Below, piece by piece: positions 26,759-34,425 of a stretch of DNA of 64,000 bases. Source of the stretch: Geodermatophilus sp. DSM 44513. Its GTDB lineage: Bacteria > Actinomycetota > Actinomycetes > Mycobacteriales > Geodermatophilaceae. Under the pieces are notes generated by a model, which was given only the letters and a program-made list of their open reading frames with translations, was not told where the DNA came from and did not search any database. The translations under genes were made by a program, and so were the position numbers. The first letter of the stretch is position 1. Every line of letters begins with the position of its first letter. The DNA lies in assembly GCF_032460525.1 (NCBI RefSeq), contig NZ_CP135963.1, forward strand, positions 2,418,001 to 2,482,000. The letters are read 5' to 3'.

Positions 26759-26943
26759 CCGCCGCCGCCGTGGGCTTCGGCGTGCTGCTGGTCACCGCGC
26801 TGGTGCTGGAGGCCGCCGCCCGCCGCGGCGCCGGGCCGGCCACGGCGGCGGAGACCCTCGGCGCGGTCCTGCGGACGACGCCGGGCCGGGTGGTCGTGCT
26901 GCTCGCCTGGGTGTGGCTCGGCGTGCACTTCCTGGCGCGCTGA
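26707..26943 (+). CDS. Small membrane protein (DUF6186-like)
   Basis: Up to 78 aa. The conserved part AAVGFGVLLVTALVLEAAARRG..TLGAVLRTTPGRVVVLLAWVWLGVHFLAR has two helices and the C-terminal Trp-x-Trp-x-Gly-x-His-Phe pattern of small actinobacterial DUF6186-type proteins. The start is unclear: GTG at 26707 would overlap the previous gene by 52 bases; GTG at 26770 gives 57 aa but truncates the first helix. Confidence 0.6.
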   Translation: MAGGRGLAGHPSAAALLTAAAVGFGVLLVTALVLEAAARRGAGPATAAETLGAVLRTTPGRVVVLLAWVWLGVHFLAR

Positions 26944-26950
26944 CGCCCGG

Positions 26951-27497
26951 TCACCGCCGCGCGGCCCACTCCGCCCGGGTGAGCGCGTACTCGACGTCCC
27001 CGTGCTCGGAGCCGTCGATCACCTCCGGCCAGGGCAGGTGCACCGTGCGCACCAGCCGCAGGCCGGTCCTCTCCAGCACCCGCCGGGACGCCGCGTTGAC
27101 GGTCATCGTGCTCGCGCACACCCGCTGCAGGAGCGGGCCGGCGAAGCCGTCGTCGACCAGCGCCCGCGCACCCTCGGTGGCCAGGCCCCTCCCCCACGCC
27201 GCGCGGCGCAGCCGGTAGCCGAGCTCGACCTCGGCGCCGCCGTCGTCCAGCGGCCGGAACGCGAACCAGCCGAGGAAGCGGCCAGTGCCACGGTCCTCCG
27301 CCGCCCAGTACCCGGGCCGCCCCGTGGCCGGGTGCCGGTGGAGCAGCCGCGGCAGCACCTCCTCCTCGACGGTCCACCGGGGGGGTCGGGCGCCCGCCGG
27401 TGAGGTACCGGGTGACCTCGGGGTCGGCGTCCAGGGCGACCAGGTCGTCGACGTCGGCCGGGGTGACCGCCCGCAGCACCAGCCGCCCGGTCGCCAG
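26951..27497 (-). pseudogene. GNAT acetyltransferase (RimJ/RimL-like) with a single-base frameshift
   Basis: The N-terminal part LLATGRLVLRAVTPADVDDLVALDADPEVTRYLTGG lies in one minus-strand frame. The rest, from VLPRLLHRHPATGRPGYWAAEDRGTGRFLGWFAFRP through ELGYRLRRAAWGRGLATEGARAL to the end, lies in another. The two join exactly at a run of seven G on the plus strand (27379-27385): with six, the protein reads on as TPRWTVEEEVLPRL. The acetyl-CoA loop RGLATEG is intact. Either a genuine frameshift or a homopolymer error. The start is uncertain; a CTG at 27497 or a codon nearby, overlapping the upstream hydrolase stop. Confidence 0.82.
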
Positions 27498-27517
27498 GAG
27501 GACCTCGCCCCCGCCGG

Positions 27518-28408
27518 TCAGGGCCGCAGCGCCGCGTGGACCTCCGCGGCGTGGTCGAAGACGGCGAAGTGACCCTCGCCGGGCAGCCAGTGCGGCGTGC
27601 AGCGGGGCAGCATCGCGGCCAGCACCCGGCCCAGCGCCACCGGCACCTGCCAGTCCTGCGTGCCGTGCCAGAGGTGCACCTGCTGGCGCACCTCGGCCAG
27701 CGGGAACCCCCAGGGGCGGAACAGCAGCGCCCGGTCCTCCGCCACCGGGGCGGTGCCGTTGCGCAGGGCCTCGGTGAACATGTCGACCAGGACGCGCCGG
27801 ACGCCGGGCCGGCCGAGCACCCGCCGGTCGGCCGCGGCGAGCCGGGTCTGCAGGTAGCCCGGGATCGCCTCCGGGCGCCGCGCGGCCGGGGCGAACACCG
27901 GGCGCAGCAGCGAGGCCACCGGGGAGGGCCGGTGCGCCACCGCCCGCATCCGCTTGGGCAGCCACCCCGGCCAGGCCCACGGGACGTCCGGCGGTGGCGC
28001 CCCGCCGAGGACGCCGACCCCGACCACCCGGGTGTCGAAGGCGTGCGCGCAGGCAAGCGCGTAGGCCGCGCCGCCGGACAGGCTGAGGACGGCGAACTCC
28101 CCGATCCCCAGGGAGTCGACCAGCCGGGCGACGTCGCGGGGCCAGTCGGTCACCCGCCGGCCCGGCTGCGGGTCCGAGCGGCCGAAGCCCGGCCGGTCGG
28201 GCACCACGAGGCGCACGCCCCAGCGGGCGTAGTCCGCCGGGTCCTCGACGTGGCGCTCCAGGCGCGAGCTCGGCGAGCCGTGACAGCCGAGCACCGGCCG
28301 CCCGGCGGGGTCCCCGTACTCGGCCCAGGCCAGGGTCCGCCCGTCCGGCAGCCGCAGCTCCCCGTCGCGGGGTCCGGCGGACGCTGGGTGACCTGGCTGC
28401 TCCGGCAT
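27518..28408 (-). CDS. Alpha/beta hydrolase
   Basis: 296 aa. Alpha/beta hydrolase fold with oxyanion segment LGCHGSPSSRLE, GVRLVVPDRPGFGRSDPQPGR, nucleophile elbow VLSLSGGAAYALAC (Ser in Ser-Leu-Ser-Gly-Gly rather than the usual Gly-x-Ser-x-Gly), and catalytic His in GEGHFAVF. Substrate unknown. Just upstream of, and probably co-transcribed with, the frameshifted acetyltransferase. Confidence 0.85.
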   Translation of the reverse strand: MPEQPGHPASAGPRDGELRLPDGRTLAWAEYGDPAGRPVLGCHGSPSSRLERHVEDPADYARWGVRLVVPDRPGFGRSDPQPGRRVTDWPRDVARLVDSLGIGEFAVLSLSGGAAYALACAHAFDTRVVGVGVLGGAPPPDVPWAWPGWLPKRMRAVAHRPSPVASLLRPVFAPAARRPEAIPGYLQTRLAAADRRVLGRPGVRRVLVDMFTEALRNGTAPVAEDRALLFRPWGFPLAEVRQQVHLWHGTQDWQVPVALGRVLAAMLPRCTPHWLPGEGHFAVFDHAAEVHAALRP

Positions 28409-28452
28409 GACCGCCCGCTACCCCGCCCCCGGGCCACCGCACCCGGCCGCCG

Positions 28453-28620
28453 TCAGAAGTCGTGCGCCTCGTCGTAGCCGAGGTCACCGCCGGTGGCGCC
28501 GTCCCCACCGGCCGGCTCTGGCGGGGGTGCGGCCCCCGCGGGCGGCGGGGTGGCCGCGGCCAGGTCGGCGTGCACCTCGTCGTAGCCGTGGTCACCGGAC
28601 TCGTCGCGCGGAGCGTGCAC
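28453..28620 (-). CDS. Very small acidic protein with two GYDE repeats
   Basis: 55 aa, unlisted by length-limited gene finders. GTG at 28620 is preceded 8 bases upstream by a perfect AGGAGG site. The protein begins VHAPRDESGDHGYDEVHADL, has an Ala/Pro/Gly linker and ends GGDLGYDEAHDF. The repeated G-D-x-G-Y-D-E-x-H motif at both ends argues for selection on the protein. Family unknown. It sits between the alpha/beta hydrolase and the ABC permease, on the same strand as both. Confidence 0.6.
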   Translation of the reverse strand: MHAPRDESGDHGYDEVHADLAAATPPPAGAAPPPEPAGGDGATGGDLGYDEAHDF

Positions 28621-28704
28621 CGTGTCCGACCTCCTGTCCGCGCCCGCCCGGCGGCGGCGTACGAGCAGCGTCCCACCACCGGCCCCGGGCGGCCTCCCGG
28701 ACGC

Positions 28705-29538
28705 TCAGCGGCTGCGGTACAGGCGCGTGGTGACCGGCAGGAACACCGCGGCCAGCCCCGCCGCCACGGCCAGGGAGACGGTGATCGCGGTGCCGTCGGG
28801 CGTGCCGGCCATGAGCGAGCGGGCTGCGGTGGTCAGCACGGAGATCGGGTTGACGTCGACGAAGGCACGCAGCGGCCCGGGCAGCGTGGCCGGGTCGACG
28901 AAGACGTTGGACAGGAAGGTCAGCGGGAACAGCACCATGAACCCGCCGTTGAGGACCGCGCTGGGCGAGCGCAGCACCAGGCCGACCGCGGAGTACACCC
29001 AGGACAGCCCGAAGGAGAAGACGACGACCAGCGCGAGCGCCGCCACGGCGCCGACCGCCCCGCCCTGCGGCCGGTAGCCCAGCACCACGCCGAACACCAG
29101 GATCACCGTGCCGGCGATCACGTACCGGACGCTGTCGCCGAGCAGCGCCCCGAGCAGCGGCGCCGGCCGCCAGATCGGCAGCGACCGGAACCGGTCGACG
29201 ACGCCCTTGGTGAGGTCGGTGTTGAGCGCGACGCCGGAGTAGACGGTCGTGAACACCACCGACTGGACCAGGATCCCGGGCAGCAGGTACTGCAGGTAGG
29301 CGTCGGTCGAACCGGCCAGTGCACCGCCGAACAGGTAGGTGAACATCAGCACGAACAGCACCGGCGTGATCGTGACGTCGATGAGCTGCTCGGGCACGTG
29401 CTTGACCTTGAGCATGCCGCGCCAGCCGAAGGTGAGCGCCGTGGACAGCGGGCCGGGGCGCGGTGGGCGCGCCGTCGAGGCGATGGCCCGGCGGACGGCG
29501 GCCGTGTCGGTGTCGGTCGCGGGTGCGGTGGCGGTCAT
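28705..29538 (-). CDS. ABC-2 type transporter permease, DrrB-like
   Basis: 277 aa from ATG at 29538, whose ATGA overlaps the stop of the ATPase gene. Six membrane helices with the ABC-2 signature region ([35 protein letters not shown]). Pairs with the ATPase upstream; DrrAB-type pairs export daunorubicin-like drugs or lipids. A longer upstream reading frame is the shadow of the ATPase gene. Confidence 0.92.
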   Translation of the reverse strand: MTATAPATDTDTAAVRRAIASTARPPRPGPLSTALTFGWRGMLKVKHVPEQLIDVTITPVLFVLMFTYLFGGALAGSTDAYLQYLLPGILVQSVVFTTVYSGVALNTDLTKGVVDRFRSLPIWRPAPLLGALLGDSVRYVIAGTVILVFGVVLGYRPQGGAVGAVAALALVVVFSFGLSWVYSAVGLVLRSPSAVLNGGFMVLFPLTFLSNVFVDPATLPGPLRAFVDVNPISVLTTAARSLMAGTPDGTAITVSLAVAAGLAAVFLPVTTRLYRSR

Positions 29539-30512
29539 GACGCCTGCTCCAGGGTCGGGGCGGACTCCTCGGCGGGGTGGCCGGTGAGGGACAGGAACAC
29601 CTCGTCCAGGCTGGGCTGGTCCAGGGAGAAGTCGGCCAGGCCGATGCCGGCCCGCCCGAGCTCGCCGACCGCGGTCGCCGCGCGGTCGGCGTCGCTGCAC
29701 GCCACCGACAGGGCGGCCGGGTCCGGCTCCCGAGTCACCGTGCCGACGACGGCCTCCAGGAGCCGCGCGGCCTCCGGGCGGCGGGCCGGGTCCAGCAGCC
29801 GCACGTGCAGCGCCCCGGTGCCGACCGAGGCCTTGAGCTGGCCCGGGGTGCCCTCGGCGATCACCCGGCCGCGGTCGATGACCACGATGCCGTCGGCGAG
29901 CTGGTCGGCCTCCTCCAGGTACTGGGTGCACAGCAGCACCGTCGTCCCCTCGGCCACCAGCGCCCGGACGATCTCCCACACCTGGTTGCGCGAGCGCGGG
30001 TCCAGCCCGGTCGTCGGCTCGTCGAGGAAGGCCAGCTGCGGCGTGACGACGATGCTCGCGGCGATGTCCAGCCGCCGGCGCATGCCGCCGGAGTAGTGCT
30101 TGGCCAGCTTCCCCGCGGCGCCGGCGATGCCGAAGGCCTCGAGCAGCTCGTCGGCCCGGGCGCGCGCGGCGGCCCGGCGGTGCCCGAGCAGCCGGCCGAT
30201 GAGCACCAGGTTCTCCCGGCCGGTCAGCTCCTCGTCGACCGAGGCGAGCTGGCCGGTGAGGCTGACCAGCCCGCGGACGGCGTCGGCCTCGGTGACGACG
30301 TCGTGGCCGAGCACCCGGGCGGTGCCGGCGTCGGGCGGGACGATCGTGGCCAGCATGCGGATGGTCGTCGTCTTCCCGGCGCCGTTGGGACCCAGGACGC
30401 CGTAGATGGCGCCCGCGGGGACGGCGAGGTCGACCCCGGCCACGGCGCGGGTCGCGCCGTAGGACTTGGCCAGGCCGGTCGCCTCGATGGCCAGCGTGCT
30501 CCCTGACGTCAT
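29535..30512 (-). CDS. ABC transporter ATP-binding protein, DrrA-like
   Basis: 325 aa from ATG at 30512 with GGGAG upstream. Walker [15 protein letters not shown], signature [14 protein letters not shown], Walker [13 protein letters not shown], and H-loop in [13 protein letters not shown] (the switch position reads Gln-Tyr rather than His, as in DrrA-type ATPases). The C-terminal extension of about 100 residues ([18 protein letters not shown]) is the DrrA regulatory domain. Exporter ATPase; the substrate is not predictable. Confidence 0.93.
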   Translation of the reverse strand: MTSGSTLAIEATGLAKSYGATRAVAGVDLAVPAGAIYGVLGPNGAGKTTTIRMLATIVPPDAGTARVLGHDVVTEADAVRGLVSLTGQLASVDEELTGRENLVLIGRLLGHRRAAARARADELLEAFGIAGAAGKLAKHYSGGMRRRLDIAASIVVTPQLAFLDEPTTGLDPRSRNQVWEIVRALVAEGTTVLLCTQYLEEADQLADGIVVIDRGRVIAEGTPGQLKASVGTGALHVRLLDPARRPEAARLLEAVVGTVTREPDPAALSVACSDADRAATAVGELGRAGIGLADFSLDQPSLDEVFLSLTGHPAEESAPTLEQAS

Positions 30513-30611
30513 CCCGACTCCCTCACGTGGTGGTGCGGCGCAGCGTCCTCCACCCCTACGACGGACTGTGCGCGCCGGGCTCATCGGCCCGCCACCGGTT
30601 TTCCTCCGGGA

Positions 30612-31604
30612 TCACGGCCGCGGCGTCGCGTCGTCCCCCGTCCCGAAGCGCACGTCGATCTCCTGGTGCTTCACCGCGCGCTGGGCCCGTGCCGCGTCGG
30701 TGAACACCCGCTCGTCGCCCTCGGTCAGGTCGGTGTGGTCGACGAAGGGGGTGAGCAGCGCCCTCGGGTAGAGCCGGTCGACGCGCACGGCGTCGATCTC
30801 CACGCACAGCACCAGCGCCGTGGCGGCCAGGTAGACGAACGCGATGAGGCCGAGCACCAGGGCGAAGACGGCGTCCACGGCGCTGGCGTTGGCGACCACC
30901 CGGGCCACGTAGACCCCGCCGAAGGACTGCAGCAGCTGCCAGAGCACCGCGGCGGTGAGCGCGCCCGGGAGCACCTGGCGGGTGGTGAGCCGGCGGGCGG
31001 TGGTGATGCGGAACCCCAGCACGAACACCGCGGCGTTGGCGGCCACCGAGGCGGCGATGACCAGCACCTGGAACCAGCCGGTGGAGCTGCCGCCGTAGGC
31101 CGCGACACCCGTGCCGACCGCGGAGAGCACCGTGCTGGCGAGCAGCAGCAGACCGAGGGTGAACAGCAGCAGCAGGCTGCGGCCGCGGGAGGTGACCGGG
31201 TCCGGCCGGCTGTGCCGGGGCACCGCCCAGATGTTGTTCATCGCGTGCTGCATCGCCTGGCCCAGCCCGGTGGCCCCGTAGAGGGCGACTAGCCCGCCGA
31301 CCACGATCCCGGTGGCCCCGCCGCCCAGGCCCTCCGGGCGGGCCAGCTGCGGCCCGATCACCGGGAACTCCCCCAGCGCGGAGTCCAGCAGCTGCTGCTG
31401 CAGCTGCGGGTCCCCGGCCAGCAGCAGGCCCAGCACGGTGGCCAGCAGCAGCAGCGTCGGGAACAGCGCGAGGAAGCCGTAGTAGGTGATCAGCGCGGCG
31501 AGGAAGTGGCCGTCGTCGTCCAGGTACTTGTAGACGACCGCGATCGGGAACCCCGCCGCCGGGTGCCGGCGCTGGAAGCGGTCGAGCCGCTCGGTCCACC
31601 TCAT
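30612..31604 (-). CDS. YihY/BrkB-family membrane protein
   Basis: 330 aa from ATG at 31604. Six helices with the family pattern YLDDDGHFLAALITYYGFLALFPTLLLLATVLG near the N-terminus, and SFGGVYVARVVANASAVDAVFALVLGLIAFVYLAATALVLCVEIDAV later. BrkB/YihY proteins are of unclear function, once called ribonuclease BN in error. It ends with a charged cytoplasmic tail. Divergent from the UPF0303 gene. Confidence 0.9.
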   Translation of the reverse strand: MRWTERLDRFQRRHPAAGFPIAVVYKYLDDDGHFLAALITYYGFLALFPTLLLLATVLGLLLAGDPQLQQQLLDSALGEFPVIGPQLARPEGLGGGATGIVVGGLVALYGATGLGQAMQHAMNNIWAVPRHSRPDPVTSRGRSLLLLFTLGLLLLASTVLSAVGTGVAAYGGSSTGWFQVLVIAASVAANAAVFVLGFRITTARRLTTRQVLPGALTAAVLWQLLQSFGGVYVARVVANASAVDAVFALVLGLIAFVYLAATALVLCVEIDAVRVDRLYPRALLTPFVDHTDLTEGDERVFTDAARAQRAVKHQEIDVRFGTGDDATPRP

Positions 31605-31668
31605 GGTCCACCCCGTCGCCGTCCGCCCCGCCCGGTGCCCGGGTACCCGGCCCGGTAGGAAGGGCAGC

Positions 31669-32154
31669 ATGACCGATCCCAGCCTGCCGGGGGAGATGCC
31701 CTCCGTGGCCCAGCTCGCCACCGAGGAGGCGGAGCTGGTCCTCGACGGCTTCACCAACGACGACGCCTGGGACATCGGCTCGGCGCTGGTGGCCGCCGCC
31801 CGGCGGGACGGCGCCGCGGTCACCGTCGACGTCACCCGGCACGGCCACCAGCTCTTCCACGCCGCCCTGCCCGGCACCAGCCCAGACAACGACGCCTGGA
31901 TCCGGCGCAAGACCCGCGTCGTCGACCGCTTCGGGCACAGCAGCCTGTACGTGCGGCAGGCCTCGATCGAGCGGGGCACCACGTTCGAGGCGGAGTTCGG
32001 GCTGGACCCCGCCCGCTACGCCGCCCACGGCGGGGCCGTCCCGGTCGTCGTCCGCTCCGTGGGCCCGGTCGGCGCCGTCGTCGTCTCCGGGCTGCCGCAG
32101 CTGGCCGACCACCGGATGGTCGTCGCGGCGCTGCGGGCGCACCTGCGCCGCTGA
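31669..32154 (+). CDS. UPF0303 / heme-degrading-domain (HbpS-like) protein
   Basis: 161 aa from ATG at 31669, after GGAAGGGCAGC. DUF336-type domain: LDGFTNDDAWDIGSALVAAARRDGAAVTVDVTRHGHQLFHAALPGTSPDNDAWIRRKTRVVDRFGHSS is the conserved UPF0303 core, related to heme-binding HbpS. The actual role is unproven; yeast and bacterial members have been linked to oxidative stress. Followed 25 bases later by a YciI protein. Confidence 0.85.
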   Translation: MTDPSLPGEMPSVAQLATEEAELVLDGFTNDDAWDIGSALVAAARRDGAAVTVDVTRHGHQLFHAALPGTSPDNDAWIRRKTRVVDRFGHSSLYVRQASIERGTTFEAEFGLDPARYAAHGGAVPVVVRSVGPVGAVVVSGLPQLADHRMVVAALRAHLRR

Positions 32155-32179
32155 GGGCAGCCCCTGCCACAGTGGCGGC

Positions 32180-32449
32180 GTGCACCTCGTCCTCGAGTAC
32201 GCCCTGGCCGACGACTACCTGCAGCGCCGGGAGGCCCTCCGCGGCGACCACCTGGCCCTCGCCCGCGCCGCGCACGAGCGCGGCGAGCTGCTGCTCGCCG
32301 GCGCCCTGCCCGACCCCTACGACCGCGCGCTGCTGGTGTGGACGGCGCCGCGCGAGATGGTCCAGCGGTTCGCCGAGGCCGACCCGTACGTCGTCCACGG
32401 CCTGGTGACGTCGTGGACGATCCGGCCGTGGAACGTGGTCATCAGCTGA
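32180..32449 (+). CDS. YciI-family protein
   Basis: 89 aa from GTG at 32180. Dimeric alpha/beta ferredoxin-like fold with the family pattern LVLEYALADDYLQRREALRGDHLALARAAHERGELLLAGAL and FAEADPYVVHGLVTSWTIRPWNVV; the conserved His in GDHLALA is the putative active-site residue. Function of most family members is unknown. Confidence 0.87.
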   Translation: MHLVLEYALADDYLQRREALRGDHLALARAAHERGELLLAGALPDPYDRALLVWTAPREMVQRFAEADPYVVHGLVTSWTIRPWNVVIS

Positions 32450-32504
32450 GGCCAGCAGCGCCCCGCAGCCTCCCGCGCGGGAACGGCCGCAGGGGACGTG
32501 GCGG

Positions 32505-33092
32505 TCAGCCCGGCAGCAACCGGCCCAGCACGCCCTTGGCCGTGGCGACCGGCCGGTAGGACTGCACCAGCCAGGCGTTGCAGACGATGTTGGCGCCGGC
32601 CAGCGCCGGGACGAGGAACTGCGTCACCCGCTGCCTGGCCTGCCACGTGCGGATCTCCGCCGGGGTGCGGTCGGTGGGCAGCGTGGCGTCCTGCACCTCC
32701 ACGGTCTCCCCGCGCCGCTGCGCCTCCTCGGCCAGCCGGGCGATCCGGCTGCCGCTGTAGGCGGCGTAGCCGGTCGCCGCGGCGCCGGCCACGGCCAGCC
32801 CGGCCTTGACGGCGCCGACCCGGGCGAAGCCCTCCTGCAGGGCCAGCCGGCGGCCGCCGACCTGCGTCAGCCGCAGCCCGGCGAGCAGGGTGGCCGCGAT
32901 GCCGCCGACCTGGGCGGGCTGGAAGCGCTGCCAGGCCGAGCCGGCCACCCGGATGCGGTCGATCCCCTGCGTCAGGTCCGCGCCGGACTTGTTGACGCCG
33001 GCGATGCCCATCACCGCGCCGCCGAACCAGAGGGCCGAGCCGAGGTCGTGCACCGCCTGGGCCACCACGTGGTCGTCGCTGTTGCTGCTCAT
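32505..33092 (-). CDS. Hypothetical membrane protein
   Basis: 195 aa from ATG at 33092, set by GGAGG 9 bases upstream. A helix at [23 protein letters not shown], one at [15 protein letters not shown], one at [20 protein letters not shown], and one at [20 protein letters not shown] do not recognise the family. The pattern of a short loop with Trp-Phe-Gly-Gly early in helix 1 is seen in several actinobacterial four-helix membrane proteins. Confidence 0.7.
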   Translation of the reverse strand: MSSNSDDHVVAQAVHDLGSALWFGGAVMGIAGVNKSGADLTQGIDRIRVAGSAWQRFQPAQVGGIAATLLAGLRLTQVGGRRLALQEGFARVGAVKAGLAVAGAAATGYAAYSGSRIARLAEEAQRRGETVEVQDATLPTDRTPAEIRTWQARQRVTQFLVPALAGANIVCNAWLVQSYRPVATAKGVLGRLLPG

Positions 33093-33337
33093 CGGGTCCT
33101 CCACCGGTCGACCGTGCCGTCTCGGAGGCCGCCCCTACCCCCCGTCGCGCGCGGGTAACGGGACACGCCGTCCGGCGCCCGGCGCGTCCGGTCCGGCCGG
33201 TCGCCCGCCGGGTGCCCGCCCACGCGCGCCGCGGGTGGGGGACGCTGGTGGGCGCGGCCGCGCCCCCGAGGGGGGAGGGTGGCCGGAGGACGGCCGGTGG
33301 GACCGACCCGCCGGCGACGAGCAGCAGGAGCACGTGG

Positions 33338-34255
33338 ATGCCGCAGGGCACGGTGAAGTGGTTCAACGCCGAGAAGGGCTTCGGGTTCATCGCACCCGAC
33401 GACGGGGGGCGCGACGTCTTCGTGCACTTCTCCGCGATCGCCGACGACGGCGGGTTCCGCAGCCTGGACGAGGGCCAGACGGTGGAGTTCGAGGCGAGCG
33501 AGGGGCAGCGCGGGCCGCAGGCGGACTCGGTGCGGCCGCTGGGCGGGGGTGCCCCGCGGCGCCCGGACGCCGGGTACGGCCGGGAGGGCGGCCGCGGGCG
33601 CGACGGCGACCGCGACGGGGGTCGCGGGCGCGACGGCGACCGGGGCCGGCCGCCGTCGCGCGGCGGGCGCAGCACCGGGACGGTGTCCTGGTTCGACGAC
33701 GGGAAGGGCTTCGGGTTCATCACGCCCGACGACGGCGGGCCGGACGTGTTCGTGCACTTCTCCGCGATCGCCGACCACGGCGGCTACCGCAGCCTGGAGG
33801 AGGGCCAGCAGGTCGAGTTCGACCTCACCCAGGGCCAGCGCGGCCCGCAGGCCGAGGACGTGCGGGCGGCCGGCCGCGGCGGTGGCGGCGGCGGTCGGGA
33901 CGCCGGCCCGCGGGGTGGCGGGTACCGGGACGCCGGTGGACCGCGCGAGCGCAGCGGCGGCGGGTACCGGGACGCCGGGCCGCGCGGTGGCGGCGGTCGG
34001 GACGCCGGGCCGCGCGGTGGCGGCGGACGCCGTCCCTCCGGCGGCGGTCAGGCCAACGGCACGGTGAAGTGGTTCAACGCCGAGAAGGGCTTCGGGTTCA
34101 TCGAGCCCGACGACGGCGGCCCCGACGTGTTCGTGCACTACTCGGCGATCTCCGACCGTGGCGGCTACCGCAGCCTCGACGAGGGCCAGCGGGTGGACTT
34201 CGCGGCCAGCGAGGGGCAGCGGGGCCCGCAGGCCGACCGGGTCGACCCCGCCTGA
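33338..34255 (+). CDS. Protein with three cold-shock domains joined by Arg/Gly-rich linkers
   Basis: 305 aa from ATG at 33338 (AGGAG 8 bases upstream). Three complete CspA-type nucleic-acid-binding domains lie at residues 1-68, 113-177 and 239-305. Each has RNP1 KGFGFI (13-18, 123-128, 250-255) and RNP2 DVFVHF/Y. Domains 1 and 3 keep [15 protein letters not shown]; domain 2 has [15 protein letters not shown]. The linkers (69-112, 178-238) are Gly/Arg/Asp-rich, with [11 protein letters not shown] and several [14 protein letters not shown] repeats. Ordinary bacterial Csps are single domains of about 67 aa. Expected role: cytosolic single-stranded RNA/DNA binding or chaperoning with high avidity. 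Ends at a strong terminator hairpin. Confidence 0.93.
   Translation: MPQGTVKWFNAEKGFGFIAPDDGGRDVFVHFSAIADDGGFRSLDEGQTVEFEASEGQRGPQADSVRPLGGGAPRRPDAGYGREGGRGRDGDRDGGRGRDGDRGRPPSRGGRSTGTVSWFDDGKGFGFITPDDGGPDVFVHFSAIADHGGYRSLEEGQQVEFDLTQGQRGPQAEDVRAAGRGGGGGGRDAGPRGGGYRDAGGPRERSGGGYRDAGPRGGGGRDAGPRGGGGRRPSGGGQANGTVKWFNAEKGFGFIEPDDGGPDVFVHYSAISDRGGYRSLDEGQRVDFAASEGQRGPQADRVDPA
33899..34030. repeat. GGGACGCCGG-type repeats coding the second Arg/Gly linker
   Basis: Several near-identical copies of GGGACGCCGG(G/C)CCGCG and GGTGGCGGC, coding RDAGPRGGG repeats; some copies are also related to the shorter linker at about 33595-33640 (GGGCGCGACGGCGACCG twice). Confidence 0.75.
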
Positions 34256-34262
34256 CCCACGA

Positions 34263-34306
34263 CCGGGCCCGCCGGCACCGCTGGTGTGCGGTGCCGGCGG
34301 GCCCGG
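34263..34306 (+). terminator. Terminator hairpin after the triple cold-shock gene
   Basis: Arms of 18 bases pair perfectly (34263-34280, CCGGGCCCGCCGGCACCG, with 34289-34306) around an 8-base loop. The right arm is repeated once more, imperfectly, at 34307-34323. No T-tract follows, as is usual in high-GC actinobacteria. It could act for both converging genes. Confidence 0.8.
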
Positions 34307-34340
34307 CGCGGTGCCGGCGGGCCGGTGCGGCCCGGCGGTC

Positions 34341-34402
34341 GACCATCGGCGGGTGGCTGCCCGGTTCGGCGTGTCGAGCCGCCACCCGCCGATGATCACG
34401 CG
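34341..34402. repeat. Dispersed hairpin element, family 2, copy 1
   Basis: Begins GACCATCGGCGGGTGGCTGC and ends with GCCACCCGCCGATGATCACG, so the two ends form a 14-base inverted repeat (CATCGGCGGGTGGC / GCCACCCGCCGATG). A second copy with the same ends is at 50032-50096. This one lies between two converging genes. Confidence 0.8.
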
Positions 34403-34425
34403 CGGAGACGCGAGACCCCGGCCGG

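Noticed and set aside
26733..28679. A single 648-residue protein combining an acetyltransferase N-terminus and other sequence
   Set aside because: The long frame only links antisense-like sequence; the real content is the short GNAT N-terminus at the frameshift.
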